Shown: positions 52,741 through 61,124, counted from the stretch's first letter. The stretch: DNA of 64,000 bases from Devosia sp. Leaf420 (GCF_001425445.1 NZ_LMQU01000014.1:124001-188000), one strand, 5' to 3'. Notes: generated from the sequence alone by a model not told the origin. Program-made: numbers and translations.

Positions 52741-53640
52741 TCAGCTCCTCTTCAGCTTTGGATCGAGCGCGTCGCGCAGGCCGTCGCCGATGAGATTGAT
52801 GGCGAGAACGGTGATGAGAATGGCAAGGCCGGGGAAGGTGACGACCCAAGGCGCCTTGAGGATGAACTCGCGGGCGGAGGCCAGCATCGTGCCCCATTCC
52901 GGCGTTGGTGGCTGAGCGCCCATGCCGAGGAAGCCAAGGGCGGCAGCCTCGAGGATGGCGTTGGAAAAGCTCAGCGTGGCCTGGACTATCAAGGGGCCGA
53001 GGCAATTGGGGAGGATGGTGATCAGCATCAGGCGGAAGTGGCCGGCACCGGACAGCTTGGCGGCGGTCACATATTCCCGGTTCTTCTCGGCCATGACCGC
53101 TGCGCGCACGAGGCGTGCAAAGTGCGGCTGCAGGACGAGCGCAATGGCGATCATCGCGTTGAAGAGGCCGGGGCCAAGGATGGCGACGAGAACAAGCGCC
53201 AGCAGCAAGGGCGGGAAGGCAAGGATGATATCCATGATGCGCATGATCAGCGCATCGACCCAGCCGCGGAAATAACCCGCGAGCACGCCGAGGAGGACGC
53301 CAACGACCAGCGCGCCGATGACGACGAAAAAGCCGATGAACAACGAATAGCGCGCGCCGTGAATGAGACGCGAGAGGATGTCGCGGCCGACGGGATCGGT
53401 GCCGAGGATGAAGCGCGGATCCGAATTTGCGTCCCAGATCGGTGGCTTGAGCAGGGCATCGCGATATTGCGCGTCAGGCAGATGGGGGGCGATCAGCGGC
53501 GCGAAGATCGCGACAAAGAGCAGGATCGTGAAAACAGTGAGGCCGATGACGGCGCCGCGATTGACCGAGAAATAGAACCAGAATTCGCGGAGGCCGGAGA
53601 CCGGCTTGGTGGTGCCAACGGTAGGAGTGGTGGTTGCCAT
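52741..53640 (-). CDS. dppC: Dipeptide ABC transporter permease (DppC-like)
   Basis: A 299-residue permease with an N-terminal OppC_N segment (FWFYFSVNRGAVIGLTVFTILLFVAIFAPLI), then a LGTDPVGRDILSRLIHGARYSLFIG block and five further helices. The ATPase-coupling EAA loop is EYVTAAKLSGAGHFRLMLITILPN. It forms the channel with DppB. One base separates it from dppB. The family alternates among peptides, nickel and glutathione, so peptide is the default rather than proven substrate. Confidence 0.92.
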   Translation of the reverse strand: MATTTPTVGTTKPVSGLREFWFYFSVNRGAVIGLTVFTILLFVAIFAPLIAPHLPDAQYRDALLKPPIWDANSDPRFILGTDPVGRDILSRLIHGARYSLFIGFFVVIGALVVGVLLGVLAGYFRGWVDALIMRIMDIILAFPPLLLALVLVAILGPGLFNAMIAIALVLQPHFARLVRAAVMAEKNREYVTAAKLSGAGHFRLMLITILPNCLGPLIVQATLSFSNAILEAAALGFLGMGAQPPTPEWGTMLASAREFILKAPWVVTFPGLAILITVLAINLIGDGLRDALDPKLKRS

Positions 53641-53641
53641 G

Positions 53642-54649
53642 TTACTGCACCCGGATGCGCGGATTGATCAGCGCGTAGAGAAGGTCGACGATCAGGTTCA
53701 CCGCCATGACGATGAGCGCGATGATCAGGAGGCCGGACTGCACGACGACATAGTCGCGCTTGGAAATGGAATCGATCATCCACTTGCCGATGCCGGGCCA
53801 GGTGAAAATGGTTTCGGTCAGGATCGCGCCGCCGAGGAGCAGGCCGACCTGAAGGCCGATCGTCGTGACGACGGGGATCAACGCATTCCTGAGGGCATGT
53901 ACGTTGACGACGCGATTGGGCGACATGCCCTTGGCCTTAGCCGTGCGGACATAATCTTCGCCGAGCACTTCGAGCATGGCCGAACGGGTCTGGCGCGCGA
54001 TGACGGCGAGCGGAATGGTGCCGAGGACGATGGCGGGCAGGATCAGGTGCCGGAGGGCCGACACGAAGGCGGGCCAATTGCCGTAGAGCAGCGTGTCGAT
54101 CAGCATGAAGCCGGTGATCGGCCGCAGGAAGAAGGTTAGGGCGATACGGCCCGAAACCGGGGTCCAGCCGAGATAGCCGGAAAAGAAGATGATGAGGAGA
54201 AGGCCCCACCAAAAGATCGGCATGGAATAGCCGGTCAACGCCACGCCCATGGTGAACTGATCGAACCACGAGCCGCGCTTGACGGCGGCAAAGATGCCGG
54301 CGGGAATGCCGATGATGACGGCAAGGAACATGGCTGAAAGCGCCAGCTCGATCGTTGCCGGGAAGAGCGTCATGAATTCGGTCAGGACTGGGCGCTTGGT
54401 CGCGAGCGAAATACCGAAATCGCCCTGCATTACGCTCCAGAGATAATTGAAATATTGCTGCCAGATCGGCAGGTTATAGCCGAACTGCTCGCGCAGGATT
54501 TCGTAGCGCTCGGGCGTCACGCCATGTTGCCCCGCCATGGCGAGGATCGGATCGCCTGGAAGCACGCGGACAAAGGCGAAGGCGCAGATGGAAATGCCGA
54601 TAATGGTCGGCACCAGGAGCGCAACGCGGCGCAGGATGTAGTTCAGCAT
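53642..54649 (-). CDS. dppB: Dipeptide ABC transporter permease (DppB-like)
   Basis: A 335-residue permease: MLNYILRRVALLVPTIIGISICAFAFVRVLPGDP is the classical N-terminus, with helices near 100-125, 135-160, 180-205 and 285-310. The coupling loop is EDYVRTAKAKGMSPNRVVNVHALRNALIP. ATG 54649 is preferred to an in-frame start at 54754 because the family begins at MLNYILRR. A 188-bp gap with a hairpin separates it from the binding-protein gene upstream. Confidence 0.93.
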   Translation of the reverse strand: MLNYILRRVALLVPTIIGISICAFAFVRVLPGDPILAMAGQHGVTPERYEILREQFGYNLPIWQQYFNYLWSVMQGDFGISLATKRPVLTEFMTLFPATIELALSAMFLAVIIGIPAGIFAAVKRGSWFDQFTMGVALTGYSMPIFWWGLLLIIFFSGYLGWTPVSGRIALTFFLRPITGFMLIDTLLYGNWPAFVSALRHLILPAIVLGTIPLAVIARQTRSAMLEVLGEDYVRTAKAKGMSPNRVVNVHALRNALIPVVTTIGLQVGLLLGGAILTETIFTWPGIGKWMIDSISKRDYVVVQSGLLIIALIVMAVNLIVDLLYALINPRIRVQ

Positions 54650-54778
54650 GTTGGGCCTTGCCCTTGGGGTGCCAGCCCACCGCTGAGCGGCGAGCTGGCT
54701 TAGTCCCGTTTCCTGTTTCGGCTGATCCTTGAGGCGGCCGTTATCGGCCTGCATGGCTCAGCTCTTGCTCTTAAAAGC

Positions 54779-54815
54779 GGAGCCTCGCTCCGGTTTTTAG
54801 CCGGATCGAGGCTCC
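54779..54815 (-). terminator. Hairpin between dppA and dppB
   Basis: On the minus strand GGAGCCTCG and CGAGGCTCC pair, with inner CCGG arms, followed by GCTTTTAA. It lies 22 bp after the dppA stop. It probably stops part of the transcription, leaving the binding protein in excess over the membrane complex. Confidence 0.7.
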
Positions 54816-54837
54816 TGTTTGCTTGCGACGTTAAGCC

Positions 54838-56433
54838 TTACTCAGCGACGTCCACATACTTGAAGCTGTGGGTACCAAGCGGGCTCAGCGTATAGTTGAG
54901 AACGCGCTTGTTCATCGGCATGAAGACCTTGGAGTGCGCGATGGTCAGTGCGGGTTCTTCAGCTTTGAAGACTTCCTGAGCGGTGGTGTAGAGCTTGATG
55001 CGCTCTTCCTGGTCGCTGGTGGTCTTGGCAGCCTGGATCGCAGCCTCGAAGTCGTCATTGCACCAGCTCGAATAGTTCGAGACGCCGATGGCCGAGCACG
55101 AGAAGAGGGTTGCGAAGAAGTTGTCCGGATCACCATTGTCGCCGGTCCAACCGATCATGAACGGACCCTTGCGGTCGGCCTGCTTGCCGCGCTCGCGATA
55201 TTCGGTCCATTCATAGGTCACGATATTGGCGGTAACGCCAACCTTGGCCCAGTCGGACTGGATCAGTTCAGCCATACGCTGGCCGTTCGGGTTGTAGGGG
55301 CGCGAAACCGGGATTGCCCAGAGATCGGTGGTCAGGTTGGTGACGCCGGCAGCTTCCAGCATCTCCTTGGCCTTTTCGGGATCATAGACGTCGGCAGCGG
55401 TTGCCTCGTCGTAGGACCACATGGTGGGCGGGATCAGGTTCTTGGCGTCCTGGCCGGCACCCTGGTAGACAGCGTCGATGATGGCCTGCTTGTCGATGGC
55501 CATGGTCAGCGCCTTGCGGACGTCCGGATTGTCGAACGGCGCTTCGGTCGTGTTGTAGGCGAGGTAGCCGATATTGAGGCCTTCGCCTTCCTGAACGGTC
55601 AGCTTCTCGTCGGCCTGGAGCGTTTCGAGATCGGCGGGAGCCGGGTAGGGCATGATATCGCATTCACCGGCGAGCAGGCGCTGTGCGCGCACCGAAGCGT
55701 CGGTGGTGATAGCGAAGATCAGGTCGTCGATCGGCTGCTTGCCTTCCCAATAGTCAGGGAATGCAGCGTAGCGGATGACGGTGTCGAGCTGGTAGTCGAC
55801 GAACTGGAAGGGACCGGTGCCGACAGGCTGGGTCGAGAAAGCCGCCAGATCACCCGAAGCTTCGAGCTGATCGGCATATTCCTTCGAGACGATGGCAGCG
55901 AAGTCCATCGCAAGGTTTGCCAGCATCGGTGCGTTCGGTTCGGTCAGCGTCAGCTTGACGGTGAGGTCATCGACCGCTTCGATGGATTCGATGTACTTGG
56001 GCATATCCATGCCCTGGAAATAGTCCCAGGTCATGCCTTCGAGATAGTTGAACCAGGGGCTCTCTTCATCCATCTGGCGCATGAACGAGAAGACGACGTC
56101 GTCAGCGGTCAGGTCGCGGGTCGGGGTGAAGTAGGGCTGGGTGTGGAATTTCACGCCCGGACGGAGCTTGAAGGTGTAGACCTTGCCGTCTTCGGAGATT
56201 TCCCAGCTCTCGGCGAGGGCCGGAACGACTTCGGTCGTGCCTGGCTTGAAATCGACGAGGCGGTTATAGATCGTGTGCGAGGAAGCGTCGAAGTCGTTAC
56301 CACCGGTCAGCGGTCCGGGGTCGAAGTGGGCCGGAGAGGCTTCCGAGCAATAAACCAGCTGCTTGGCCTGTGCGGCGCCGGCGGCAAGAGCCACCATTGC
56401 AGTCGCGGCCAGAAGGGTTTTCATCAATTTCAT
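54838..56433 (-). CDS. dppA: Dipeptide ABC transporter substrate-binding protein
   Basis: A 531-residue periplasmic binding protein (SBP family 5). The signal peptide MKLMKTLLAATAMVALAAGA ends at AQA before KQLVYCSEASP. Cluster C landmarks include DFKPGTTEVVPALAESWEISEDGKVYTFKLRPGVKFH, GTGPFQFVDYQ and GYLAYNTTEAPFDNPDVRKALTMAIDK. Cysteines in CSEAS and later pairs resemble the DppA disulphides. ATG 56433 has CGGGAGA eight bases upstream. It heads the dppABCDF operon; dipeptides or haem are possible ligands. Confidence 0.92.
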   Translation of the reverse strand: MKLMKTLLAATAMVALAAGAAQAKQLVYCSEASPAHFDPGPLTGGNDFDASSHTIYNRLVDFKPGTTEVVPALAESWEISEDGKVYTFKLRPGVKFHTQPYFTPTRDLTADDVVFSFMRQMDEESPWFNYLEGMTWDYFQGMDMPKYIESIEAVDDLTVKLTLTEPNAPMLANLAMDFAAIVSKEYADQLEASGDLAAFSTQPVGTGPFQFVDYQLDTVIRYAAFPDYWEGKQPIDDLIFAITTDASVRAQRLLAGECDIMPYPAPADLETLQADEKLTVQEGEGLNIGYLAYNTTEAPFDNPDVRKALTMAIDKQAIIDAVYQGAGQDAKNLIPPTMWSYDEATAADVYDPEKAKEMLEAAGVTNLTTDLWAIPVSRPYNPNGQRMAELIQSDWAKVGVTANIVTYEWTEYRERGKQADRKGPFMIGWTGDNGDPDNFFATLFSCSAIGVSNYSSWCNDDFEAAIQAAKTTSDQEERIKLYTTAQEVFKAEEPALTIAHSKVFMPMNKRVLNYTLSPLGTHSFKYVDVAE

Positions 56434-56653
56434 TATTGGTGTCTCCCGAAGATTATGCGCGCTCCGGCGTTCCCGTCCAGAGGCTTGGCGACACAAAAGC
56501 CTAGTTTTTTCGGATGCGCAATGGGGGAAGTTGACCATTTGGTCAATCGTGTGGCGGTCAAAAGCCTTTCCACAGGATTGGACGGAAGATTCGAAATCCG
56601 TTCGGCCCATGATGGCGCTTGACCGTGCCCTTGCCAAGATGATCGATTGTCTT

Positions 56654-57046
56654 ATGACCCAGAAAATCGCGACCCTGTCTCTGCTTGTGGCGGACTATGA
56701 CGAAGCCATCGCCTTTTATTGCGAGAAGCTCGGCTTCACGCTTGTGGCTGATCAGGCTCTGGGGCCCGACAAGCGCTGGGTGCTCGTGGCGCCGGCTGGC
56801 GGAAGTGGAGCACAGCTTCTGCTCGCCAAAGCGGATGGAACTGAACAAAGCGCAGCCATCGGCAATCAGGCGGGCGGCCGCGTCGCGCTCTTTCTTGAAA
56901 CCGACCATTTTGCGCGCGACTTTGCGGCCATGAGCGAGAAGGGCGTCACCTTTCTCGAAGCGCCCCGCCACGAAGCCTATGGCTCGGTCGCCGTCTTTGA
57001 GGATCTTTACGGAAACAAATGGGATCTCATCGAGCCGCGGCGCTGA
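56654..57046 (+). CDS. VOC family protein (glyoxalase-like)
   Basis: A 130-residue single VOC domain, typical of the YaeR/extradiol-type small proteins: ATLSLLVADYDEAIAFYCEKLGFTL, then RWVLVAPAGGSGAQLLLAK, VALFLETDHFARDF and FEDLYGNKWDLIEP with the C-terminal metal-position Glu. The first metal position is not a histidine, so it may not be a canonical lyase. ATG 56654 is the family start with a weak ribosome site. The next gene overlaps its end by 28 bases. Confidence 0.82.
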   Translation: MTQKIATLSLLVADYDEAIAFYCEKLGFTLVADQALGPDKRWVLVAPAGGSGAQLLLAKADGTEQSAAIGNQAGGRVALFLETDHFARDFAAMSEKGVTFLEAPRHEAYGSVAVFEDLYGNKWDLIEPRR

Positions 57047-57579
57047 TCGCGCTTCTCGCCCTTTCGACGCCTGCCTTGGCCGAAACGCCGGGCTGGGGCT
57101 TTTCGCCTCTGCCGGGCGAAGGCGATCGCGCCGCTATGGGTTGCGACCGCGATGCGACGGCTGCGCAATATACTTGTCTCGTCGTGCGCTGTGAGGATGA
57201 CTTTTCGACCGGGCTTTATATCCACACCAACCGCTTTGGTGGTGGTCCAGGCATGTGGACCATGACGCTCGATCGTGAAGACATGCGCTTTATGGCCGAA
57301 GCCTCCACGGGGCCCTATGGCGGCAAGATCACGGAAAACGCCGAAACCCTGCTCGATCGCCTGCGGAACGGCACCTTCGTTTATCTCCGGCATGGCGAGG
57401 ATGAATACGCCCCTTTTGCCTTCATCAGCCTTGCCGGTTCGATGACCGCAATCAACGAAGCGCTCTATTGGTGCGCGCCTCGCGTGCCGCCCGTCGAACA
57501 AAATCCGGCCGCGAGCGTTGATTTCGACTTACCCGAAAAGGAGAAGCCCAATGAACCGTCGCCCACTCGGCCGCAGTGA
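57019..57579 (+). CDS. Secreted protein of unknown function
   Basis: A 186-residue protein with a clear signal peptide (SHRAAALIALLALSTPALA, cut before ETPGW). The mature part has cysteine pairs (MGCDRD, YTCLVVRCEDD, YWCAPR) fit for periplasmic disulphides, and an acidic proline-rich tail. I recognise no family. It overlaps the VOC gene by 28 bases and the aldo/keto reductase by 29 bases, in different frames, so the three are probably translated from one mRNA. Confidence 0.75.
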   Translation: MGSHRAAALIALLALSTPALAETPGWGFSPLPGEGDRAAMGCDRDATAAQYTCLVVRCEDDFSTGLYIHTNRFGGGPGMWTMTLDREDMRFMAEASTGPYGGKITENAETLLDRLRNGTFVYLRHGEDEYAPFAFISLAGSMTAINEALYWCAPRVPPVEQNPAASVDFDLPEKEKPNEPSPTRPQ

Positions 57580-58489
57580 ACTTGTCATCGAACCGCTCGT
57601 CCTGGGCGGCAATGTCTTCGGCTGGACCGTCGACGAAACGCTCGGCTTTTCCATTCTCGATGCCTATGTCGATGAAGGCTTTACCGCCATCGATACCGCC
57701 GAAGGTTATCCCAACTGGGTGCCCGGCAATCCGCCCGGCATGAGCGAAACCATTATCGGCAAGTGGCTCAAGGCGCGCGGCAACCGCGAAAGCGTGCATA
57801 TTTTCACCAAGGTCAATTCCGGTCGCGACCCCAAGGGGCTTTCGGCTGAGGCCATAAAGACCGCTGTCGAAGCTTCGCTCAAGCGCCTTCAGACCGATTA
57901 TATTGATCTTTATTTCAGCCATTGGCCGGCCGATCAAAATACCCACGAAGAAACGCTGGCTGCCTATGATGTGCTGGTACGTTCGGGCAAGGTGCGGGTG
58001 ATCGGCGCCTCCAATTTTTCGCCCGCGGCGATGAAGGAAGCGCAGGACACATCCATCGTGAAATCCCTGCCACGCTATGAGGTGACCCAGCCTCTCTATA
58101 ATCTCTATGACCGGTCCGAGTTCGACGCCTTGCGTCCGTTCCTTCTTGAGAACGAGGTCGGGGCCATTACCTATTTCAGCCTCGCCGCAGGATTCCTGAC
58201 CGGCAAATATCGCTCGAAGGCCGATTTCAGCAAAAGCCCGCGCGGTGGTGGCGCCGAAAAGTATCTCAACGAAAAGGGCTTCAAGATCCTTGAGGCGCTC
58301 GATGCCGTCAGCAAGGAACTTGATGCCGCGCCATCCGAAGTGGCACTCGCTTGGCTTATCGCGCAACCCGGCGTCAGCGCGCCGATCGCTTCGGCCACTT
58401 CGGTCGAGCAGGTCAAGAGCCTGTCGCGCGGTGTGCGCATTGAACTGAGCGAAGACGCCAACAAGCGCCTGACCGAGGCCGGCGCATAA
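57551..58489 (+). CDS. Aldo/keto reductase
   Basis: A 312-residue NADPH-dependent reductase with the TIM-barrel AKR signature. The tetrad is visible as Asp in AIDTAEGYPNW, its Tyr, Lys in HIFTKVNSG and His in DLYFSHWPADQ. The C-terminal cofactor segment is APIASATSVEQVKSL. The ATG at 57551 has AAAGGAGAAG upstream, located inside the preceding gene. The physiological carbonyl substrate is unknown; with the VOC gene it could belong to aldehyde detoxification, which is conjecture. Confidence 0.9.
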   Translation: MNRRPLGRSELVIEPLVLGGNVFGWTVDETLGFSILDAYVDEGFTAIDTAEGYPNWVPGNPPGMSETIIGKWLKARGNRESVHIFTKVNSGRDPKGLSAEAIKTAVEASLKRLQTDYIDLYFSHWPADQNTHEETLAAYDVLVRSGKVRVIGASNFSPAAMKEAQDTSIVKSLPRYEVTQPLYNLYDRSEFDALRPFLLENEVGAITYFSLAAGFLTGKYRSKADFSKSPRGGGAEKYLNEKGFKILEALDAVSKELDAAPSEVALAWLIAQPGVSAPIASATSVEQVKSLSRGVRIELSEDANKRLTEAGA

Positions 58490-58513
58490 ATTTAGATAAC
58501 AATCGATATAATA

Positions 58514-58552
58514 CGAAAGGCGATTGCCGCTTGGCGTCGCCTTTCGGCTTTG
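58514..58552 (+). terminator. Terminator-like hairpin after the aldo/keto reductase
   Basis: CGAAAGGCGA and TCGCCTTTCG form a perfect ten-base stem around a 13-base loop, followed by GCTTTGA; the T-run is weak. Confidence 0.65.
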
Positions 58553-58658
58553 ACATTATGGATTTAAGCAAGGTCGGGGAATCGCCGGCCAGTATCTGCC
58601 CAGCCTGAAATCGGGGCGGATACCGCAATTTTCCTATGTCAAAAACGGATAGACCAGG

Positions 58659-59930
58659 GTGAATGACTCCGCGGCCCCCACGATCGATCTCTTTAATCTG
58701 GGATCGAGGGGCCTCCAACACCACGGCTTGAGACGCGCCAACGAGCGCGCCGTGCTCACTGTTGTTGGTTTTAATCCTGGTCTCTCCAATGCCGAAATTG
58801 CGCGGATGTCGGGCCTTGCGCCGCAGACCGTGTCCGCCATTCTCAACGATATCGAGGCGTTGGGCCTCATCGTGCGCGGCGAAGTGCTGCGCGGCCGGAG
58901 GGGCCAGCCCGCGACGCCCATTTTTCTACGCGCCGAAGGATCGTTCGGCATCGGTGTCGAACTAAGCTGGCGTCACGCCGATATCGTTGCGATCAATCTC
59001 CACGCCAAAGCCCTCGCACATCGACATCTTTGTTACGAAGAACCAGACTTCGCCGCTCTACCGCGCAAAATCGCTGATGCGATCGCGGAGATGGTGCGCG
59101 ATTGGCCCGCGGCACAGCGCGAACGCTTGACCGATATCGGCATTGGCCTGCCTTCTACCATCGACGAGAATCGCGTTCCGGAAGACGATAATGTTCCTTC
59201 CGCCTTGCGCGTCGCCTTTGCGGCGGAACTCGAACAACTGACGGGTCTTCCAGTCATGCTGTTCAATGACGGCAATGCCGCCTGCTGGGCTGAACTCGTG
59301 GCGCGCCCGGCGCCGCGTCCAGAAACCTTCATCTACCTCCTCGTCTCGACCTTTCTCGGTGCCGGGTTGATCGGCGAGGGGCGTCTTTGGCAGGGTCCTT
59401 CGGGGTATTCGGCCGATCTCGGCGCCATGCTGGTGGCGCAGCCAGATGGCATTCCCATGCCCGCCAATGCCTTCGCCTCGGTCACGTCGCTGGTGGAGCG
59501 CGCGCAAGAGGCTGGTATTACCCTCAAGGCTGGCGACAATGCCGATTGGGATTGGGATGCGCTTGAGCCGGTGCTTAAAGCCTGGATGCGCCAAAGCGCC
59601 AAGGTGCTGGCCCTTGTGATCTACAATGCCAATGCGGTGGTCGAAGGGCGTTTGGCCGTGATCGATACGATCTTGCCGCCTCAAATCACTGAGCGACTGT
59701 CGCGGATGGTGCTTGAAGAATTCGCACTGCTGCCGCAGCGGCGCAGCGTCGAAATCGTTCCTGGAACGATTGGCCGGCTGGCGCCGGCACTTGGCGCGGC
59801 AGAGCTGCCGCTCTATCACCGCTACTTCTCGCGCAATCTTTTCGAAAAAAACCAGATTCGCAGCGATATGCCGCAAAAGAAAAGCAAGAAGCCCTATACC
59901 GGCGAAGAGCGTCGAAAAACCAAGCGCTGA
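58659..59930 (+). CDS. ROK family transcriptional regulator
   Basis: A 423-residue repressor. The N-terminal winged helix reads VVGFNPGLSNAEIARMSGLAPQTVSAILNDIEALGLIVRGE. The ROK sugar-sensing domain follows, with FGIGVELSWRHADIVAINL, the DIGIGLPSTIDEN segment, and FLGAGLIGEGRLWQGPSGYSADLGAML. The zinc motif CxCGxxGC of NagC/Mlc-type ROK proteins is absent, as is a clear kinase site. It ends with a long basic tail (KKSKKPYTGEERRKTKR). GTG 58659 is tentative. No sugar operon is adjacent, so targets are unknown. Confidence 0.85.
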   Translation: MNDSAAPTIDLFNLGSRGLQHHGLRRANERAVLTVVGFNPGLSNAEIARMSGLAPQTVSAILNDIEALGLIVRGEVLRGRRGQPATPIFLRAEGSFGIGVELSWRHADIVAINLHAKALAHRHLCYEEPDFAALPRKIADAIAEMVRDWPAAQRERLTDIGIGLPSTIDENRVPEDDNVPSALRVAFAAELEQLTGLPVMLFNDGNAACWAELVARPAPRPETFIYLLVSTFLGAGLIGEGRLWQGPSGYSADLGAMLVAQPDGIPMPANAFASVTSLVERAQEAGITLKAGDNADWDWDALEPVLKAWMRQSAKVLALVIYNANAVVEGRLAVIDTILPPQITERLSRMVLEEFALLPQRRSVEIVPGTIGRLAPALGAAELPLYHRYFSRNLFEKNQIRSDMPQKKSKKPYTGEERRKTKR

Positions 59931-59940
59931 CGCTTTTTGG

Positions 59941-60258
59941 TTATTCAGCAGCCTTCAGCTTGCTCTTGCTCAATGTGTCGAGCCCGGTCCGCAGCTTGGC
60001 GCTTGGGGTAAAGATCACCGTGTGACGGGATGTGATCTTGTGCTCGGTGCCTGTGCGTGGATTGCGACCGACGCGCTCGGCGCGCGAACGGACTTCAAGC
60101 GTACCGAAGCCTGTGAGCTTGACCGTTTCGCCTGCTTTGAGCGCGTCCCCGATCAATTCGAACATCCGCTGCCCAATGGCAGTCACATCGGCTTTGGCTA
60201 GACCGGTCGTCTCGCACGCTGCGGTCGTAACAATGGCTCTGGTCACAGTGGCGGGCAC
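59941..60258 (-). CDS. HU/IHF family DNA-binding protein
   Basis: A 105-residue histone-like protein: an N-terminal helical dimerisation part, the LTGFGTLEVRSRAERVGRNP beta-arm with the conserved Arg-Asn-Pro tip, then RTGTEHKITSRHTVIFTPSAKLR. The tip suggests DNA bending like IHF or HU, but it is more diverged than the core HU of the group, so it is probably an accessory paralogue. GTG 60258 has AAGGAG eight bases upstream. The stop is 10 bp from that of the ROK gene. Confidence 0.88.
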   Translation of the reverse strand: MPATVTRAIVTTAACETTGLAKADVTAIGQRMFELIGDALKAGETVKLTGFGTLEVRSRAERVGRNPRTGTEHKITSRHTVIFTPSAKLRTGLDTLSKSKLKAAE

Positions 60259-60274
60259 GTCGAGGTCTCCTTAA

Positions 60275-60297
60275 TTAACTTCATATTGCGAAGTTAA
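60275..60297. promoter_or_regulatory. Inverted repeat in the leader of the HU-like gene
   Basis: TTAACTTC-ATATTGC-GAAGTTAA, a perfect eight-base inverted repeat directly upstream of the ribosome site. It may be an operator or an RNA hairpin controlling translation. Confidence 0.5.
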
Positions 60298-60330
60298 GAT
60301 TCTGTCCAGACGCCTTTTAGGGCCTTTAAA

Positions 60331-60349
60331 CCTGACGTGATCGTTCAGG
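60331..60349. promoter_or_regulatory. Iron-responsive operator (TGA-N9-TCA) upstream of rirA
   Basis: CCTGA-CGTGATCGT-TCAGG contains the RirA operator core TGA-N9-TCA with two extra symmetric bases on each side. It sits seven bases upstream of a plausible -35, about 100 bp before rirA. Confidence 0.5.
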
Positions 60350-60355
60350 ATATGG

Positions 60356-60383
60356 TTGACTTATTTTAGAATGGTTTTAAATT
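60356..60383 (+). promoter_or_regulatory. Probable rirA promoter
   Basis: TTGACT, a 16-base spacer and TAAATT match sigma-70 elements at 5/6 and 4/6 positions, about 70 bp before the GTG. Confidence 0.45.
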
Positions 60384-60449
60384 GCGACTCCATGCCATGA
60401 CGCTTCGAGGTCCTGGCCGGACCGCTGAAACGCGAAGGATCGACCACTC

Positions 60450-60941
60450 GTGAGACTGACCCGCCAATCCAACTATGCTATCCGCACTCTGGTCTATTGC
60501 GCGGTCAACGATCCTGATCTCAGCCGCGTTGCCGAGGTGGCGCGGGCCTATGGCATTTCCGAGTTGTTCCTGTTCAAGCTGATCAAGCCACTGGTCGAAA
60601 ATGGTCTCTTGCAGACCGTGCGCGGCCGGCATGGTGGTATCAAGCTGGGCAAGCCTGCCGACCAGATCACGCTGCTCGAAACCATTCGCCTCACCGAAGA
60701 GAACTTCGCTCTTGCCGAATGTTTCGAGGAAGGGGCCGATTGCCCGCTGATCGGCGAATGCGATCTTAATGGCGCGCTGCGTGAAGCGCTTGGCGCATTC
60801 TTCGAGGTTTTGGCCGGCTATACGATCGCTGATCTCGCGGCCAAGAAGCGCTCGATCCGTGAACGCCTGGGCCTCTCGACCACCGAAGCCGTCAATGCCA
60901 ATGCGCAGGGCGACATCGTCAACGAAATTGCAGCGGCGTAA
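60450..60941 (+). CDS. rirA: Iron-responsive Rrf2-type regulator RirA
   Basis: A 163-residue Rrf2 protein. The winged helix begins MRLTRQSNYAIRTLVYCAVN and includes YGISELFLFKLIKPL and VRGRHGGIKLGKPA. The iron-sulphur ligands are C91, C98 and C104 in AECFEEGADCPLIGEC, the RirA spacing. ITLLETIRLTEENFALAECF separates it from NsrR and IscR. RirA replaces Fur as main iron repressor in Rhizobiales and senses both iron and cluster status. GTG 60450 follows GAAGGAT. An IRO-like site upstream points to autoregulation. Confidence 0.93.
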   Translation: MRLTRQSNYAIRTLVYCAVNDPDLSRVAEVARAYGISELFLFKLIKPLVENGLLQTVRGRHGGIKLGKPADQITLLETIRLTEENFALAECFEEGADCPLIGECDLNGALREALGAFFEVLAGYTIADLAAKKRSIRERLGLSTTEAVNANAQGDIVNEIAAA

Positions 60942-60952
60942 AATCTGACTGC

Positions 60953-60972
60953 CAAACTCAAATATGAGTTTG
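60953..60972. promoter_or_regulatory. Inverted repeat overlapping a -35 hexamer downstream of rirA
   Basis: CAAACTCA-AATA-TGAGTTTG; its right end overlaps a perfect TTGACA at 60970-60975. No T-run follows, which argues for an operator rather than a terminator. Confidence 0.4.
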
Positions 60973-60998
60973 ACAATCAAGTTTAACCATGGTTGATA

Positions 60999-61124
60999 GA
61001 GACCGTGGTGCAGCGGCCCCGTGGGGCCTGTGGGCTGCAGCGCCTAAACGACGACGGGGCTTGCTGCTGCCGTCTTCCCCGGGCCGATCAGGATCCTCAA
61101 CGTCCTGATCGGCCTCTTTCATTT
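60999..61124 (+). ncRNA. Candidate structured sRNA or attenuator leader
   Basis: Between rirA and the ABC-F gene, about 125 bases could fold into three hairpins: GGTGCAGC pairing with GCTGCAGCGCC around an inner GGCCCC/GGGGCC stem; GACGG/CCGTC around a CTTGCTGC loop; and a strong terminator at the end. A TTGACA hexamer lies 24 bases upstream, but the -10 is poor. An overlapping 39-codon frame (ATG 60989) stops inside the terminator stem. Boundaries are approximate and no known RNA family was recognised. Confidence 0.4.
61082..61124 (+). terminator. Strong terminator upstream of the ABC-F gene
   Basis: GGCCGATCAGGA and TCCTGATCGGCC form a perfect 12-base stem with a nine-base loop, then TCTTTCATTT. 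It lies 141 bp after rirA and 99 bp before the next start, too far from rirA to be a simple gene end without a separate transcript. Confidence 0.8.
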
